From Ramlibacter monticola (lineage in GTDB: Bacteria; Pseudomonadota; Gammaproteobacteria; Burkholderiales; Burkholderiaceae_C): 64,000 nucleotides of DNA. Of the stretch, positions 28,730 through 48,312 are shown in pieces. The position numbers were made by a program, and so were the translations under genes. Numbering within the stretch: the stretch's first letter is position 1; every line of letters begins with the position of its first letter. The notes below the pieces were generated by a model. It saw nothing but the letters and a program-made list of their open reading frames with translations. It was not told where the DNA came from and searched no databases. Location: contig NZ_JAEQNE010000003.1 of the NCBI RefSeq assembly GCF_016722785.1, forward strand, positions 580,064 through 644,063, in the 5' to 3' direction.

Positions 28730-29769
28730 AACCCGTCGACCTGCGCAGCGATACCGTCACCCAGCCCACCGCGGGCATGCGCGCTGCCATGGCGGCGGCA
28801 CCCCTCGGCGACGACGTCTTCGGCGACGACCCCAGCGTGAACGCGCTGCAGGAGAAGATCGCTTCGCAGCTCGGGTTCGAGGCCGCCCTGTTCGTGCCCA
28901 CCGGCACCCAGAGCAACCTGTGCGGGGTGCTGGCGCACTGCCAGCGCGGCGACGAATACATCGTCGGCCAGATGCAGCACTGCTACCGCTGGGAAGGCGG
29001 CGGCGCCGCCGTGTTCGGCAGCGTGCAGCCGCAGCCGCTGGACCACCAGCCGGACGGCTCGCTGGCCCTGGGCGACATCGAGGCGGCGATCAAGCCCGAC
29101 GACCCGCACTTCGCCCGCACGAAACTGCTGGCGCTGGAGAACACGCTGGGCGGCCAGGTCCTGTCGCAGACGTACCTGGAAAAGGCGACGAAGCTGGCGC
29201 ACTCGCGCGGGCTGTCCACCCACCTCGACGGCGCCCGCCTCTTCAATGCAGCGGTGGCGCAGGCCGCCACGAACGGCAGCGATGCGCGCACCGAGGCGCA
29301 CCGCATCGCCTCCCTGTTCGACAGCGTGTCGGTGTGCTTCAGCAAGGGACTGGGCGCGCCGGTGGGCTCCGCGCTGTGCGGCTCGAAGGAACTGATCGCC
29401 AGGGCGCGGCGCATCCGCAAGATGGCCGGCGGCGCCATGCGGCAGTCGGGCCTGCTGGCCGCGGCGGCGAGCTACGCGCTCGACCACCACGTCGAGCGCC
29501 TCGCACAGGACCACGCGCTGGCCCGGCGGCTGGCCGAGGGCCTGGAGGGCATCGAGGGGATGGCCTTCGACGTGCCGGAGACGAACATCCTCTTCGTGGA
29601 CCTGCTGGGGCCGGCGCGTGAACGCTCGGCGGAACTGCTGCAGCACCTCAAGAACGAGGGCGTGCTGGCCACCGGTCTTTACCGGCTGCGCTTCGTGACC
29701 CACCTGGATGTCGACGCGGCTGGGATCGACCGCGTGGTCACGGCGGTCCGCTCGTTCTTTCGCCAGTAA
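28726..29769 (+). CDS. ltaE: Low-specificity L-threonine aldolase
   Basis: 347-residue PLP enzyme cleaving threonine or allo-threonine to glycine and acetaldehyde. It opens [12 protein letters not shown], with PTGTQSN, Asp168 in [11 protein letters not shown], and the PLP Lys207 in [14 protein letters not shown]. The GTG start overlaps trpG (GTGA). An aldolase between trpG and trpD is not a standard trp-operon component, and its role there is unclear. Confidence 0.92.
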   Translation: MKPVDLRSDTVTQPTAGMRAAMAAAPLGDDVFGDDPSVNALQEKIASQLGFEAALFVPTGTQSNLCGVLAHCQRGDEYIVGQMQHCYRWEGGGAAVFGSVQPQPLDHQPDGSLALGDIEAAIKPDDPHFARTKLLALENTLGGQVLSQTYLEKATKLAHSRGLSTHLDGARLFNAAVAQAATNGSDARTEAHRIASLFDSVSVCFSKGLGAPVGSALCGSKELIARARRIRKMAGGAMRQSGLLAAAASYALDHHVERLAQDHALARRLAEGLEGIEGMAFDVPETNILFVDLLGPARERSAELLQHLKNEGVLATGLYRLRFVTHLDVDAAGIDRVVTAVRSFFRQ

Positions 29770-29778
29770 GGACAGGCC

Positions 29779-30429
29779 ATGCCGGACGCCCAGCACCTGT
29801 TCCTGTTCGTCGTGGCGGGGGTCCTGCTGAACCTGACGCCCGGGCCGGACGTGCTCTACATCGTGGGCAACGCGATCCGGCGCGGCGCGAAGGCGGGCGT
29901 GGTGGCCGCGGTGGGGGTCAGCGCCGGGTGCTTCGTGCACATCGTGGCGGCGGCGGTGGGGGTGAGCGCCCTGATCGCGGCCTCGGCGACGGCGTTCAAC
30001 CTGCTGAAGTGGGCGGGCGCGGTGTATCTGCTGTACGTCGGCGCCCGGTTGCTGCTGGCGAAATCCGCGGCGCAGCGCTGGGAGTCGCAAAGTTCGCCGC
30101 CGGCCTCCGGGGACACCGGCCTGTGGAGCGTCTTCCGCGGCGGCTTCCTGACCAACGCGCTCAATCCGAAGGTCGCGATCTTCTTCCTCGCCTTCGTGCC
30201 GCAGTTCATCCCGCCCGACGCCGGGAACGAGGCGCTCGCCTTCCTGGGGCTGGGCGTCGTCTTCAACATCAACACCGTCGCGATCAACTCCGGCTGGGCG
30301 CTGGCCGCCGCCTGGGTCGCGCGCAGCGGCGCCGTGCAGCGCAGCCTCCGGTGGCTGGATCGCGCCGCCGGCCTCATGTTCATGGGCTTCGGGCTGAAGC
30401 TGGCCCTGGCCGAGAATCCCACCCGATAA
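29779..30429 (+). CDS. LysE/RhtB-family amino-acid exporter
   Basis: 216-residue membrane protein with about six hydrophobic segments. The family opening [39 protein letters not shown] and the [25 protein letters not shown] segment are clear. It starts 9 bases after ltaE, suggesting the pair handles threonine or a related amino acid; export of tryptophan or a precursor is an alternative given its operon. Confidence 0.9.
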   Translation: MPDAQHLFLFVVAGVLLNLTPGPDVLYIVGNAIRRGAKAGVVAAVGVSAGCFVHIVAAAVGVSALIAASATAFNLLKWAGAVYLLYVGARLLLAKSAAQRWESQSSPPASGDTGLWSVFRGGFLTNALNPKVAIFFLAFVPQFIPPDAGNEALAFLGLGVVFNINTVAINSGWALAAAWVARSGAVQRSLRWLDRAAGLMFMGFGLKLALAENPTR

Positions 30430-30450
30430 ACGACGACCGAGGAGCACGCC

Positions 30451-31488
30451 ATGTCCATCACCCCGCAGGAAGCGCTGCAGCGCACGATCGAACACCGGGA
30501 GATCTTCCACGACGAGATGCTGAAGATCATGCGGCTGATCATGAGCGGCGAGCTGTCGCCCGTCATGACCGCCGCCCTCATCACCGGCCTGCGGGTGAAG
30601 AAGGAGACGATCGGCGAGATCACCGCCGCGGCGCAGGTGATGCGCGAGTTCTCCACCAAGGTGAACGTGGGGGACAAGACGCACCTGGTGGACATCGTCG
30701 GCACCGGCGGCGACGGCTCGCACACCTTCAACATCTCCACCTGCTCGATGTTCGTGGCCGCGGCCGCGGGCGCGAAGGTGAGCAAGCACGGCGGCCGCAG
30801 CGTGTCCAGCAAGAGCGGCAGCGCCGACGTGCTGGAGGCGCTGGGCCTCGACATCAACCTGTCGCCGGAGCTGATCGCCAAGTGCATCGCCGAGACCGGC
30901 ATCGGCTTCATGTTCGCGCCCAACCACCACCCGGCGATGAAGAACGTCGCCCCGGTGCGCAAGGAACTGGGCGTGCGCACCATCTTCAACATCCTGGGGC
31001 CGCTGACCAATCCGGCGAGCGCGCCCAACATCCTGATGGGCGTGTTCCACCCCGACCTGGTCGGCATCCAGGTCCGGGCGCTGCAGCGCCTGGGCGCCGA
31101 GCACGCGCTGGTGGTCTACGGCCGCGACGGCATGGACGAAGTGAGCCTGGGCGCGGCCACCATGGTGGGCGAGCTGAAGAACGGCGAGATCACCGAGTAC
31201 GAGATCCACCCCGAGGACTTCGGCGTGCCGATGGCGAGCAACCGCGCCTTCAAGGTCTCCACCCCGGAGGAGTCGCTCGCCATGATGCGCGAAGTGCTGG
31301 ACAACAAGGCGGGCCCCGCGCGCGACGTGGTGATGCTCAATGCGGGAGCCGCGCTGTACGCGGCCAACGTGGCGGCCAGCATCCGCGACGGAATCGACAA
31401 GGCCCGCGTCGCGATCGAATCCGGTGCGGCCCGCGGCAAGCTGGAGCAACTCGTGCGCGTGTCCAAGGCGCTGGGAACCCGGGCATGA
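30451..31488 (+). CDS. trpD: Anthranilate phosphoribosyltransferase
   Basis: 345-residue enzyme joining anthranilate to PRPP. The PRPP-binding loop appears as [20 protein letters not shown], followed by [22 protein letters not shown] and [13 protein letters not shown], which hold the anthranilate-site residues. GAGGAG precedes the ATG. The stop overlaps trpC. Confidence 0.97.
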   Translation: MSITPQEALQRTIEHREIFHDEMLKIMRLIMSGELSPVMTAALITGLRVKKETIGEITAAAQVMREFSTKVNVGDKTHLVDIVGTGGDGSHTFNISTCSMFVAAAAGAKVSKHGGRSVSSKSGSADVLEALGLDINLSPELIAKCIAETGIGFMFAPNHHPAMKNVAPVRKELGVRTIFNILGPLTNPASAPNILMGVFHPDLVGIQVRALQRLGAEHALVVYGRDGMDEVSLGAATMVGELKNGEITEYEIHPEDFGVPMASNRAFKVSTPEESLAMMREVLDNKAGPARDVVMLNAGAALYAANVAASIRDGIDKARVAIESGAARGKLEQLVRVSKALGTRA

Positions 31489-32273
31489 GCGACATCCTGG
31501 AAAAGATCGTCGCGGTCAAGCGCGAGGAAGTGGCCGCCGGAAAGAAGAAGAAGTCGCTGGAGGCGATGCGCGAGGACGCGTTCAGCCGCGTGCTCACGCG
31601 CGATTTCGAAGGCGCCCTGCGCGCGAAGATCGCCGCCGGCCAGTCCGCGGTGATCGCCGAGATCAAGAAGGCCAGTCCCAGCAAGGGCGTGCTGCGCGAG
31701 GACTTCATTCCGGCCGACATCGCGCAGAGCTATGCCGAGCACGGCGCGGCCTGCCTCTCGGTGCTGACCGACCGCCAGTTCTTCCAGGGCCAGCCGGACT
31801 ACCTGAAGCAGGCCCGCGCGTCCTGCGACCTGCCGGTGCTGCGCAAGGACTTCATGATCGACCCCTACCAGGTGTACGAGGCGCGCGCGATGGGCGCCGA
31901 CTGCATCCTCCTGATCGCCGCCTGCCTGTCCGACGCGCAGATGGCGGAGCTGGAGGCGGTCGCCCGCAGCCTGGACATGGCGGTGCTGGTGGAGGTGCAC
32001 GACGGCGAGGAACTGCAGCGCGCGCTGAAACTGAAGACCGCGCTCGTGGGCGTCAACAACCGCAACCTGCGCACCTTCGAGGTGAGCCTGGACAACACGC
32101 TGGGCCTGCTGAAGGACGTGCCCGCCGGCAAGCTGCTGGTCACCGAGTCCGGCATCCTGAAGCGCGAGGACGTGCAGACGATGCGCGCCGCCGGCGTGCA
32201 TGCCTTCCTGGTCGGCGAGGCCTTCATGCGGGCGGAAGATCCGGGCGAGGCGCTGGCCGCGCTGTTTCACTGA
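31485..32273 (+). CDS. trpC: Indole-3-glycerol phosphate synthase
   Basis: 262-residue TIM barrel closing the indole ring. Catalytic segments [69 protein letters not shown] and VTESGI are present. It overlaps trpD by 4 bases. No TrpF domain is fused; trpF, trpB and trpA are outside the window. Confidence 0.97.
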   Translation: MSDILEKIVAVKREEVAAGKKKKSLEAMREDAFSRVLTRDFEGALRAKIAAGQSAVIAEIKKASPSKGVLREDFIPADIAQSYAEHGAACLSVLTDRQFFQGQPDYLKQARASCDLPVLRKDFMIDPYQVYEARAMGADCILLIAACLSDAQMAELEAVARSLDMAVLVEVHDGEELQRALKLKTALVGVNNRNLRTFEVSLDNTLGLLKDVPAGKLLVTESGILKREDVQTMRAAGVHAFLVGEAFMRAEDPGEALAALFH

Positions 32274-32274
32274 C

Positions 32275-33036
32275 GTGGCGAGGCGCAAGACCGCGGCGCA
32301 GGGCGAACTGCCATGGGCCGATCTCGAGCCGCAGGCGCAGCCGAAACGGCTGGCGGCCTGGCAGCCGGAGGACTGGCCGCTGGCGGAGGGCTGGCGGCCC
32401 GCCGTCGAGGAGTTCCTGGCGAGCCCGGAGGGGCAGGCGCTGGCGGCCTTCATCCGCTCGCGGCTGGAGGCGGGCGCGGTGGTCTATCCGCCCCATCCCC
32501 TGCGTGCCCTGGAGCTCACGCCCCTGTCCAGCGTGCACGCGGTGGTGCTCGGGCAGGACCCGTACCACGGGCCCGGCCAGGCCGAGGGCCTGGCCTTCTC
32601 GGTCGCGGACGGAGTGAAGCACCCGCCCTCGCTGCGCAACATCTTCAAGGAACTGGGCGAAACGCCTCAGAGCGGCTCGCTGCTGCGCTGGGCGCGTTCC
32701 GGCGTGCTGCTCCTCAATGCCTGCCTCACGGTGGAAGACGGGCAGCCGGCCAGCCATGCGAAAAGGGGCTGGGAGCTGCTCACCGACCGGCTCCTGTCGC
32801 TGGTCGCCGCGACGGCTTCGCCCTGCGCCTACCTGCTGTGGGGCGCGCACGCGCAGGCCAAGTCCGACCTGATCCGCGCCCACGCGGCGCAGTACGGGCG
32901 CGAGATCCTCGTGCTGGAGACCAACCATCCTTCTCCGCTGTCGGCGAGCCGGCCGCCGGTCCCTTTCCTGGGCAGCGGCTGCTTCGGGCAGGCCCGCGAG
33001 TGGCTGGCCGAGCGGGGCGTCACCGGCGTCTTCTGA
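32275..33036 (+). CDS. ung: Uracil-DNA glycosylase
   Basis: 253-residue family 1 UDG removing uracil from DNA. The water-activating Asp95 lies in VVLGQDPYHGPGQAEGLAFSV, followed by LLLNACLTVEDGQPASHAKRGWE and the leucine-loop HPSPLSASR. The GTG start is one base after the trpC stop. It has about 25 extra N-terminal residues compared with E. coli Ung. Confidence 0.95.
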   Translation: MARRKTAAQGELPWADLEPQAQPKRLAAWQPEDWPLAEGWRPAVEEFLASPEGQALAAFIRSRLEAGAVVYPPHPLRALELTPLSSVHAVVLGQDPYHGPGQAEGLAFSVADGVKHPPSLRNIFKELGETPQSGSLLRWARSGVLLLNACLTVEDGQPASHAKRGWELLTDRLLSLVAATASPCAYLLWGAHAQAKSDLIRAHAAQYGREILVLETNHPSPLSASRPPVPFLGSGCFGQAREWLAERGVTGVF

Positions 33037-33039
33037 GCG

Positions 33040-34119
33040 TCAGCGGCGCGCGTGCCGCAGCAGGCGCGCCAGCCACGGCCGGAACCCCGGCGCCGCGATC
33101 AGGGTAGCCGGCGGCCGCGAAGAGGGCACCGCCATCCGCGTGTCGTCCAGGTAATCGCGCTGGATGTCCACCGTACTGTGCTGGCCGATGGCCGCGAAAT
33201 GCCGTCGCAGCCACACGTGGGCGGCGGCCCTCCCGGCTTCGAACAGCCGCGTGATCATCACCGCGTCCGCCGAGGCACGGCTCGAACCCGGATACGCCTG
33301 GAGCGCGGCGCCGCCGTCGATGCGGTGCACGCGCACCGCGCGGCATTGAGGGTCCGTCACGGCGCCCTCGGCCACCAGCCGGTTCACGTAGTCGATGGCG
33401 CGCATCTGCGTCAGCAGGCTGGCGTTGAAGGTCAGTTCGCCGATGCGGTCTTGGATCTCGGCCGTCGTGCGCGGGGTTTCGCCCCGGCGCAGCGGATTGA
33501 TCTGCACCAGCAGCAGGTCGCTGCAATCGCACTCGCTGATCAGCGGCGAAAGCGCGGGATTGACGGAAAAGCCGCCGTCCCAATAGGGTTCGCCGTCGAT
33601 CTCCACCGCATGGAACAGGAGGGGCAGGCAGGCCGACGCGAGCACCGTCTTGGCATCCAGCTTCCGGCCGCTGAAGACCACCGCCCTCCCGGTGTTCACA
33701 TGTGTTGCGGAAACGAACACCTTCAGGCGCGGATGTGCGGCGATCGCAACGAAATCGATCTCCGCCTCCAGCAGGTCGCGCAGCGGGTTGAGGCCGAGGG
33801 GATTGCTCTGGTACGGCGAGAGCACGCCGCCGCCCAGCATGCGGAGGAACTGCTGCGGCAGGCTCCCGAGGCTGCCCCAAGCGGAAACACGCTGCCACAC
33901 GGCCGCCAAGCGCTCGCGGGCGCCTTCTCGGGGGTCACGCCCCGCCGCCTCGGCAGTGGCCCAGCCGCTGGCGAACGCGACGGCGTTGAGCGCGCCGGCG
34001 CTGGTGCCGCTGAGGCCTTCGAAGTCCAGCTGTCCGTCCTCGAGCAGTGCGTCCAGCACGCCCCAGGTGAAGGCGCCGTGCGAGCCGCCGCCCTGCAGGG
34101 CCAGATTGAGAGTTCGCAT
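33040..34119 (-). CDS. Patatin-like phospholipase
   Basis: 359-residue serine hydrolase. The oxyanion loop GGGSHGAF, nucleophile Ser40 in GTSAG and catalytic Asp in DGGFSVNPALS form the patatin dyad. No signal peptide is seen, so it is cytoplasmic or membrane-associated. A -10-like TAGGGT (34131-34126) ends 6 bases before the ATG, suggesting a leaderless mRNA. It converges on ung with a 3-base gap. Confidence 0.9.
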   Translation of the reverse strand: MRTLNLALQGGGSHGAFTWGVLDALLEDGQLDFEGLSGTSAGALNAVAFASGWATAEAAGRDPREGARERLAAVWQRVSAWGSLGSLPQQFLRMLGGGVLSPYQSNPLGLNPLRDLLEAEIDFVAIAAHPRLKVFVSATHVNTGRAVVFSGRKLDAKTVLASACLPLLFHAVEIDGEPYWDGGFSVNPALSPLISECDCSDLLLVQINPLRRGETPRTTAEIQDRIGELTFNASLLTQMRAIDYVNRLVAEGAVTDPQCRAVRVHRIDGGAALQAYPGSSRASADAVMITRLFEAGRAAAHVWLRRHFAAIGQHSTVDIQRDYLDDTRMAVPSSRPPATLIAAPGFRPWLARLLRHARR

Positions 34120-34240
34120 GCACTCACCCTAGCAACATCCATGCGGCGGCGGGTTACAGCCGAGCTGCGGCTGTCAGCCTCCTCTCAGGAGTGCAGGGGC
34201 TCTTGTAGGTCGACAGGCCGTCTGCGCGTCCGAACCGTGC

Positions 34241-34246
34241 TATAGT
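34241..34246 (+). promoter_or_regulatory. -10 element of the tRNA-Tyr promoter
   Basis: TATAGT lies 14 bases before the mature tRNA-Tyr end, in position to drive the tRNA-Tyr/Gly/Thr-tuf unit. No clear -35 is seen. Confidence 0.55.
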
Positions 34247-34260
34247 CCGAGGTTCCTCGC

Positions 34261-34346
34261 GGAGGGGTGCCCGAGTGGCTAAAGGGGGCAGACTGTAAAT
34301 CTGTTGGCTTACGCCTACGCTGGTTCGAATCCAGCCTCCTCCACCA
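34261..34346 (+). tRNA. tRNA-Tyr (GTA)
   Basis: 86-nt class II tRNA with a long variable arm. The anticodon GTA is in CTGTAAATC, and the acceptor GGAGGGG pairs with CTCCTCC. The T-loop TTCGAAT and an encoded CCA are present. Confidence 0.97.
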
Positions 34347-34460
34347 GCTTTCCTTGATTGGGAAGCGAGGCGAGTGTGTCGGTTGATGAGTTTGTGGCAG
34401 CAAGGCGTTCGAAGCGGGCGCCCGGGTCGGAAAGCCGAAAGGCCGTTGAGCCACCCCGAC

Positions 34461-34534
34461 GCGGGAGTAGTTCAATGGTAGAACCTTAGCCTTCCAAGCT
34501 AATGACGCGGGTTCGATTCCCGTCTCCCGCTCCA
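34461..34534 (+). tRNA. tRNA-Gly (TCC)
   Basis: 74 nt, anticodon TCC in CCTTCCAAGC. The acceptor GCGGGAG pairs with CTCCCGC, the T-loop is TTCGATT, and CCA is encoded. Confidence 0.96.
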
Positions 34535-34568
34535 CGAACGGCATCGACGGCGCAGCGAGAAGAATTTC

Positions 34569-34643
<75 letters not shown>

Positions 34644-34685
34644 GTCTTTGGGTAGTGATCGTTACTTTTTTCGGAGTCGAAAAAA

Positions 34686-35876
<1,191 letters not shown>

Positions 35877-35900
35877 AGAGCAAGGTCTTTCGGGGTCGGC

Positions 35901-35906
35901 GATAAT
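35901..35906 (+). promoter_or_regulatory. Candidate -10 of the tRNA-Trp/secE-nusG unit
   Basis: GATAAT 27 bases before tRNA-Trp, after the tuf stop. Confidence 0.4.
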
Positions 35907-35933
35907 GCCGAGTTCCCCGAAAACCGGTCACGG

Positions 35934-36009
35934 AGGGGTATAGCTCAATTGGCAGAGCGTCGGTCTCCAAAACCGAAGGTTGTAGGTTCGATTCCTACTG
36001 CCCCTGCCA
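35934..36009 (+). tRNA. tRNA-Trp (CCA)
   Basis: 76 nt, anticodon CCA in GTCTCCAAAAC. The acceptor AGGGGTA pairs with TGCCCCT (G-T/A-T allowed), the T-loop is TTCGATT, and the gene ends GCCA. Confidence 0.96.
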
Positions 36010-36032
36010 CCTGAGTGGCATCCCCCACAACC

Positions 36033-36055
36033 AAGCCCGTCCGCGAGACGGGCTT
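36033..36055 (+). terminator. Hairpin between tRNA-Trp and secE
   Basis: AAGCCCGTC, CGCGA loop, GACGGGCTT, then TCGGTGT. A 9-bp stem with only a weak T tract, so a partial terminator or a processing hairpin. Confidence 0.5.
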
Positions 36056-36101
36056 CGGTGTCTTCAACGGCGCCGAGATTGAAGCAGGAAATCGCCTCTC
36101 C

Positions 36102-36485
36102 ATGGCAACGACCCAAGTTGAAACCGTCACCACCAGCGCCGACAAGGCGAAGGTGGGTGCCGCCATCGCGCTGGTGATCGCCGGCCTCGCTGCCTTCTAC
36201 ATGCTGGGCAAGCAGGGTCAGATCGCCCAGTGGGGCGTGCTGATCGTCGCCCTCATCGCCGCGGTCGCCGTGTTCTTCACGTCCGAGCCGGGCAAGGAAT
36301 TCATCGCCTTCGGCCGCGACGCCGTCAAGGAAACCAAGAAGGTCGTCTGGCCGACCCGCAAGGAATCGATCCAGATGACGGCCTACGTGTTCGGCTTCGT
36401 CGTCATCATGGCCCTGTTCCTGTGGCTGACCGACAAGACGCTCGAATGGGTGTTCTACGACCTGATCCTGGGCTGGAAGAAGTAA
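36102..36485 (+). CDS. secE: Preprotein translocase subunit SecE
   Basis: 127 residues with three hydrophobic segments (two N-terminal, [20 protein letters not shown] and [16 protein letters not shown]; one C-terminal, [16 protein letters not shown]). The SecE amphipathic motif [23 protein letters not shown] links the channel to SecY. This is the longer three-helix proteobacterial form. The stop overlaps nusG. Confidence 0.95.
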   Translation: MATTQVETVTTSADKAKVGAAIALVIAGLAAFYMLGKQGQIAQWGVLIVALIAAVAVFFTSEPGKEFIAFGRDAVKETKKVVWPTRKESIQMTAYVFGFVVIMALFLWLTDKTLEWVFYDLILGWKK

Positions 36486-37084
36486 TGAGCGAGACCGAAA
36501 ACACCCAGGCCCCGACCCCGGTCCCCGGCGTCGAGGCCAAGGCCAAGAATCCCGACCTGCGGTGGTACGTCGTCCACGCCTACTCCGGCATGGAGAAGGC
36601 GGTGGAGCGCAACATCAAGGAGCGCATCAACCGCGCCGGCATGCAGGACATGTTCGGCGACATCCTGGTGCCCACCGAGGAAGTCGTCGAGATCAAGAAC
36701 GGCCAGAAGCGCACCTCCGAGCGCCGCTTCTACCCCGGCTACGTGCTGGTGCAGATGGTCATGAACGACGACACCTGGCACCTGGTGAAGCACACCAACA
36801 AGGTGACCGGCTTCGTCGGTGGCGCCAAGAACCGCCCGGCCCCGATCAGCGACGACGAAGTCGCCAAGATCATGGGCCAGATGGAAGAGGGCGTGGAGAA
36901 GCCGCGCCACAAGGTCGAATTCACCGTGGGCGAGTACGTGCGCGTCAAGGACGGCCCGTTCACCGACTTCAACGGCACCGTCGAGGAAGTCAACTACGAG
37001 AAGAGCAAGGTGCGCGTGTCGGTCACGATCTTCGGTCGTGCGACGCCGGTCGAACTCGAGTTCTCGCAAGTCGAGAAGACCTGA
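36485..37084 (+). CDS. nusG: Transcription termination/antitermination protein NusG
   Basis: 199 residues: NGN domain ([22 protein letters not shown] ... [11 protein letters not shown] ... [12 protein letters not shown]) and C-terminal KOW domain ([29 protein letters not shown]). It couples RNA polymerase with Rho or the ribosome. The start overlaps the secE stop (TAATG). Confidence 0.97.
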   Translation: MSETENTQAPTPVPGVEAKAKNPDLRWYVVHAYSGMEKAVERNIKERINRAGMQDMFGDILVPTEEVVEIKNGQKRTSERRFYPGYVLVQMVMNDDTWHLVKHTNKVTGFVGGAKNRPAPISDDEVAKIMGQMEEGVEKPRHKVEFTVGEYVRVKDGPFTDFNGTVEEVNYEKSKVRVSVTIFGRATPVELEFSQVEKT

Positions 37085-37203
37085 ACTGAATCCCTCGTTC
37101 CTGCGCTCGCCGGCTCGGCGCAGGACGTATCCCGCAAGAGCCCCAACCCCGGGGAGCCAAGGTCGGGAGACCGAGGCGCTATCACCCGCAAGGAAATCGA
37201 ACC
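37085..37203 (+). promoter_or_regulatory. Leader of the rplKA operon
   Basis: 119 bases between nusG and rplK hold GC-rich hairpins (CCCCAACCCCGGGG and the GGTCGGGAGACCGAG segment). Ribosomal protein L1 represses rplKA by binding the leader in other bacteria; a matching site is plausible here but not proven. AAGGAA precedes rplK. Confidence 0.35.
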
Positions 37204-37635
37204 ATGGCTAAGAAGATTGTCGGCTTCGTCAAGCTGCAAGTCCCGGCCGGGAAGGCGAACCCGTCGCCCCCGATCGGCCCCGCGCTGGGCCAGCGCGGCC
37301 TGAACATCATGGAGTTCTGCAAGGCGTTCAACGCCCAGACCCAGGGCGTCGAGCCCGGTCTGCCGCTGCCGGTGGTGATCACCGCGTTCGCGGACAAGAG
37401 CTTCACGTTCATCATCAAGACGCCTCCGGCGACGACGCTGATCAAGAAGGCGATCAAGCTGGACAAGGGCTCCGCCAAGCCGCACACGGACAAGGTCGGC
37501 AAGATCACCCGTGCGCAGCTCGAGGAAATCGCCAAGACCAAGATGAAGGACATGAACGCCGCGTCCGTCGACGCCGCGGTCCGCACGCTGGCTGGTTCCG
37601 CCCGCTCCATGGGCGTCAACGTGGAGGGCCTGTAA
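37204..37635 (+). CDS. rplK: 50S ribosomal protein L11
   Basis: 143 residues. [35 protein letters not shown] and [17 protein letters not shown] are canonical L11, the stalk-base protein of the GTPase centre. The rplA ATG begins 3 bases after its stop. Confidence 0.98.
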   Translation: MAKKIVGFVKLQVPAGKANPSPPIGPALGQRGLNIMEFCKAFNAQTQGVEPGLPLPVVITAFADKSFTFIIKTPPATTLIKKAIKLDKGSAKPHTDKVGKITRAQLEEIAKTKMKDMNAASVDAAVRTLAGSARSMGVNVEGL

Positions 37636-37638
37636 ATC

Positions 37639-38355
37639 ATGGCAAAGCTCACGAAGAAGCAGAAGGCCCTGCAGGGCAAGGCCGACAGCACCAAGCTGTA
37701 CGACCTGAACGCCGCCCTCGGCATGGTCAAGGATGCCGCCACCGCCAAGTTCGATGAGTCCATCGACGTGGCCGTGCAGCTGGGCATCGACCCGAAGAAG
37801 TCCGACCAGGTCGTTCGCGGCGCGGTCGTGATGCCCAACGGCACCGGCAAGACCAAGCGCGTCGCCGTGTTCGCCCAGGGCGCCAAGGCCGACGAAGCCA
37901 AGGCTGCCGGCGCCGACATCGTCGGCATGGACGACCTGGCTGCCAAGGTCAAGGCCGGCGACATGCCCTTCGACGTGGTGATCGCCGCGCCGGACGCCAT
38001 GCGCGTGGTCGGCCAGCTGGGCCAGATCCTCGGTCCGCGCGGCCTGATGCCGAACCCGAAGGTCGGCACCGTGACGCCGGACGTCGCCACCGCGGTGAAG
38101 AACGCGAAGGCGGGCCAGGTGCAGTTCCGCGCCGACAAGGCCGGCATCATCCACGCCACCATCGGCCGCCGCTCGTTCGAATCGACCAAGCTGCAGGGCA
38201 ACCTGGTCGCGCTGATCGATGCGCTGAACAAGGCCAAGCCGGCTTCCAGCAAGGGCGTGTACCTGCGCAAGGTGGCCGTGTCCTCGACGATGGGCCTGGG
38301 TGTCCGCGTCGACCTGCAGACCCTGAACGCGCAAGCAGCGGCCGCGCAGGCCTAG
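37639..38355 (+). CDS. rplA: 50S ribosomal protein L1
   Basis: 238 residues. [45 protein letters not shown] and [19 protein letters not shown] are canonical. L1 forms the E-site stalk and can repress its own operon. TAG stop. Confidence 0.98.
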   Translation: MAKLTKKQKALQGKADSTKLYDLNAALGMVKDAATAKFDESIDVAVQLGIDPKKSDQVVRGAVVMPNGTGKTKRVAVFAQGAKADEAKAAGADIVGMDDLAAKVKAGDMPFDVVIAAPDAMRVVGQLGQILGPRGLMPNPKVGTVTPDVATAVKNAKAGQVQFRADKAGIIHATIGRRSFESTKLQGNLVALIDALNKAKPASSKGVYLRKVAVSSTMGLGVRVDLQTLNAQAAAAQA

Positions 38356-38634
38356 TAATGAACAGGTGCCGGATCAGGAGCGCGTAGCGCGCTGCTCTGG
38401 CACCTCTGATCAGGCCGCTTGCCGCAAGGCAATCGGCCAGTGTGGTGGGCCGCAGGGGCAACCCGGCGGGCCATCCAAGACCGTTGGCGCGGGCGCGAGT
38501 CCGCTTAATCAGTGAAAGCCAACGCAGATGGCGATCCCGCTGACTGAAAGATTTCGAGAGATTTCCGAAGACAGTTGGTCGCTTAAACAAGGGCGCGCAA
38601 GGGGCCTCCCCAAGCGCAATTGAAGGAGTAGACC
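38356..38634 (+). promoter_or_regulatory. L10 leader and rplJL upstream region
   Basis: 279 bases without a gene. The segment has several GC-rich stem-loops, for example AGGAGCGCGTAGCGCGCTGCTCT near 38375-38397, and lies where L10-L12 binds its mRNA leader in other bacteria. GAAGGAG precedes the rplJ start. The fold was judged by eye only. Confidence 0.55.
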
Positions 38635-39150
38635 TTGAGTCTGAATCGCAGTGAGAAGGAAGCGGTCGTCGAAGAAGTGACCGCTCTCGCCGCTAAAGCT
38701 CAAACGCTGGTGATGGCGGAATACCGCGGCATCACGGTCGCCGACATGACGAAGCTGCGCGTGGCCGCGCGCGGTGCTGGCGTGGACCTGAGTGTTCTGA
38801 AGAACACCCTGGCCCGCCGCGCCGTGCAGGGCAGCCAGTTCGAAGTGATTGGCGACCAGATGACCGGTCCGCTGATCTACGGCTTCTCCGTGGACGCTGT
38901 GGCCGCCGCCAAGGTGGTGGCCGACTTCGCGAAGACCAACGACAAGCTGGTCATTCGCGGTGGCGCGTTCGCGGGCAAGGCCCTGGATGTCAACGGCGTC
39001 AAGCAGCTGGCGAACATTCCCTCCAAGGAAGTTCTGCTGGCCCAGCTTTGCGGCCTGCTGATGTCGCCCATTTCGCGCACCGCCGTGGTGCTGGGCGCTC
39101 TGGCGAAGAAGAAGGAAGAAGGCGCTGCCGCCGAACCCGCCGCCGCGTAA
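38635..39150 (+). CDS. rplJ: 50S ribosomal protein L10
   Basis: 171 residues with a TTG start (GGAG at good spacing decides it). [32 protein letters not shown] and [24 protein letters not shown] are canonical, and the C-terminus is Lys/Glu/Ala-rich. It anchors the L7/L12 stalk. The rare start codon may help the leader control it. Confidence 0.96.
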   Translation: MSLNRSEKEAVVEEVTALAAKAQTLVMAEYRGITVADMTKLRVAARGAGVDLSVLKNTLARRAVQGSQFEVIGDQMTGPLIYGFSVDAVAAAKVVADFAKTNDKLVIRGGAFAGKALDVNGVKQLANIPSKEVLLAQLCGLLMSPISRTAVVLGALAKKKEEGAAAEPAAA

Positions 39151-39201
39151 GCGCCGGCCGAGCAGCCCTACGGATCACCAACTTATTCTGGAAAGTTCAA
39201 A

Positions 39202-39579
39202 ATGGCATTCAACAAAGACGAATTTCTGACGGCCCTGGACAGCATGTCCGTCATGGAACTCAATGACCTGGTCAAGGCCATTGAAGAGAAGTTCGGCGTG
39301 TCCGCCGCCGCCATGGCCGCCCCGGCCGCTGGTGGTGCCGGCCCGGCCGCCGCCGCCGTGGAAGAGAAGACCGAGTTCACCGTCCAGCTGATGGAAGCCG
39401 GTGCGCAGAAGGTCGGCGTCATCAAGGCCGTCCGTGAAATCACGGGCCTGGGCCTGAAGGAAGCCAAGGACCTGGTCGACGGCGCTCCGAAGGCCGTCAA
39501 GGAAGGCATGAACAAGGCCGACGCCGAAGCTGCCAAGAAGAAGCTGGAAGACGCCGGCGCCAAGGTCGAACTGAAGTAA
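39202..39579 (+). CDS. rplL: 50S ribosomal protein L7/L12
   Basis: 125 residues: N-terminal dimer domain ([33 protein letters not shown]), Ala/Gly hinge, and C-terminal factor-binding domain ([30 protein letters not shown]). It recruits translation GTPases. A strong hairpin follows the stop. Confidence 0.98.
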   Translation: MAFNKDEFLTALDSMSVMELNDLVKAIEEKFGVSAAAMAAPAAGGAGPAAAAVEEKTEFTVQLMEAGAQKVGVIKAVREITGLGLKEAKDLVDGAPKAVKEGMNKADAEAAKKKLEDAGAKVELK

Positions 39580-39594
39580 TTCCGTTCACCCTGG

Positions 39595-39629
39595 AAGGCT
39601 GGAGGCTGATCAAAAGGCCTCCAGCCTTT
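39595..39629 (+). terminator. Partial terminator after rplL
   Basis: AAGGCTGGAGGC, 10-base loop, GCCTCCAGCCTT, then TG. A 12-bp stem with only a short T tract; it fits the attenuator that in other bacteria lowers rpoBC expression relative to the ribosomal genes. Confidence 0.7.
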
Positions 39630-39648
39630 GCCGCTTGTAGAGAGCAGC

Positions 39649-39710
39649 AGGAAACCGGGTGGTTTGTTGTGCCGAACGAACGTTCGGCCCGCCACTCCAA
39701 CCGGTTTCCT
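39649..39710 (+). repeat. Nested inverted repeat upstream of rpoB
   Basis: Outer arms AGGAAACCGG/CCGGTTTCCT (39649-39658, 39701-39710) enclose inner arms GCCGAAC/GTTCGGC (39671-39677, 39682-39688). The long imperfect hairpin resembles an RNase III processing site, as in the E. coli rplL-rpoB spacer. Confidence 0.65.
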
Positions 39711-39874
39711 AGTGTTCTCTGATCCGACTGCAGAGAACTGCTTGGTTCGGGCCTGGTGCAATGCCGGGCCGTCCGCCAAGGTTGGTAGTGGCCAACCCGC
39801 CAAGAACGCCGCCCACCCCTTCGCTGGTGTGGGGGCGCGTCAGTTGCCCACGAGCTTGATAGCCCGGAGAACTC

Positions 39875-43987
<4,113 letters not shown>

Positions 43988-44008
43988 GTAGGAAAGGAAC
44001 AGAGTTAA

Positions 44009-48241
<4,233 letters not shown>

Positions 48242-48261
48242 GCGCTCGCGTCCGCCACTGA

Positions 48262-48299
48262 AGGGCGCCACCTCTTGCAGGGGTGGCGCCCTTTCTTTA
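48262..48299 (+). terminator. Rho-independent terminator of the rpoBC operon
   Basis: AGGGCGCCACC, short loop, GGTGGCGCCCT followed by TTCTTTAT. An 11-bp GC-rich stem 20 bases after the rpoC stop. Confidence 0.9.
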
Positions 48300-48312
48300 T
48301 CGTCCGGAGACC

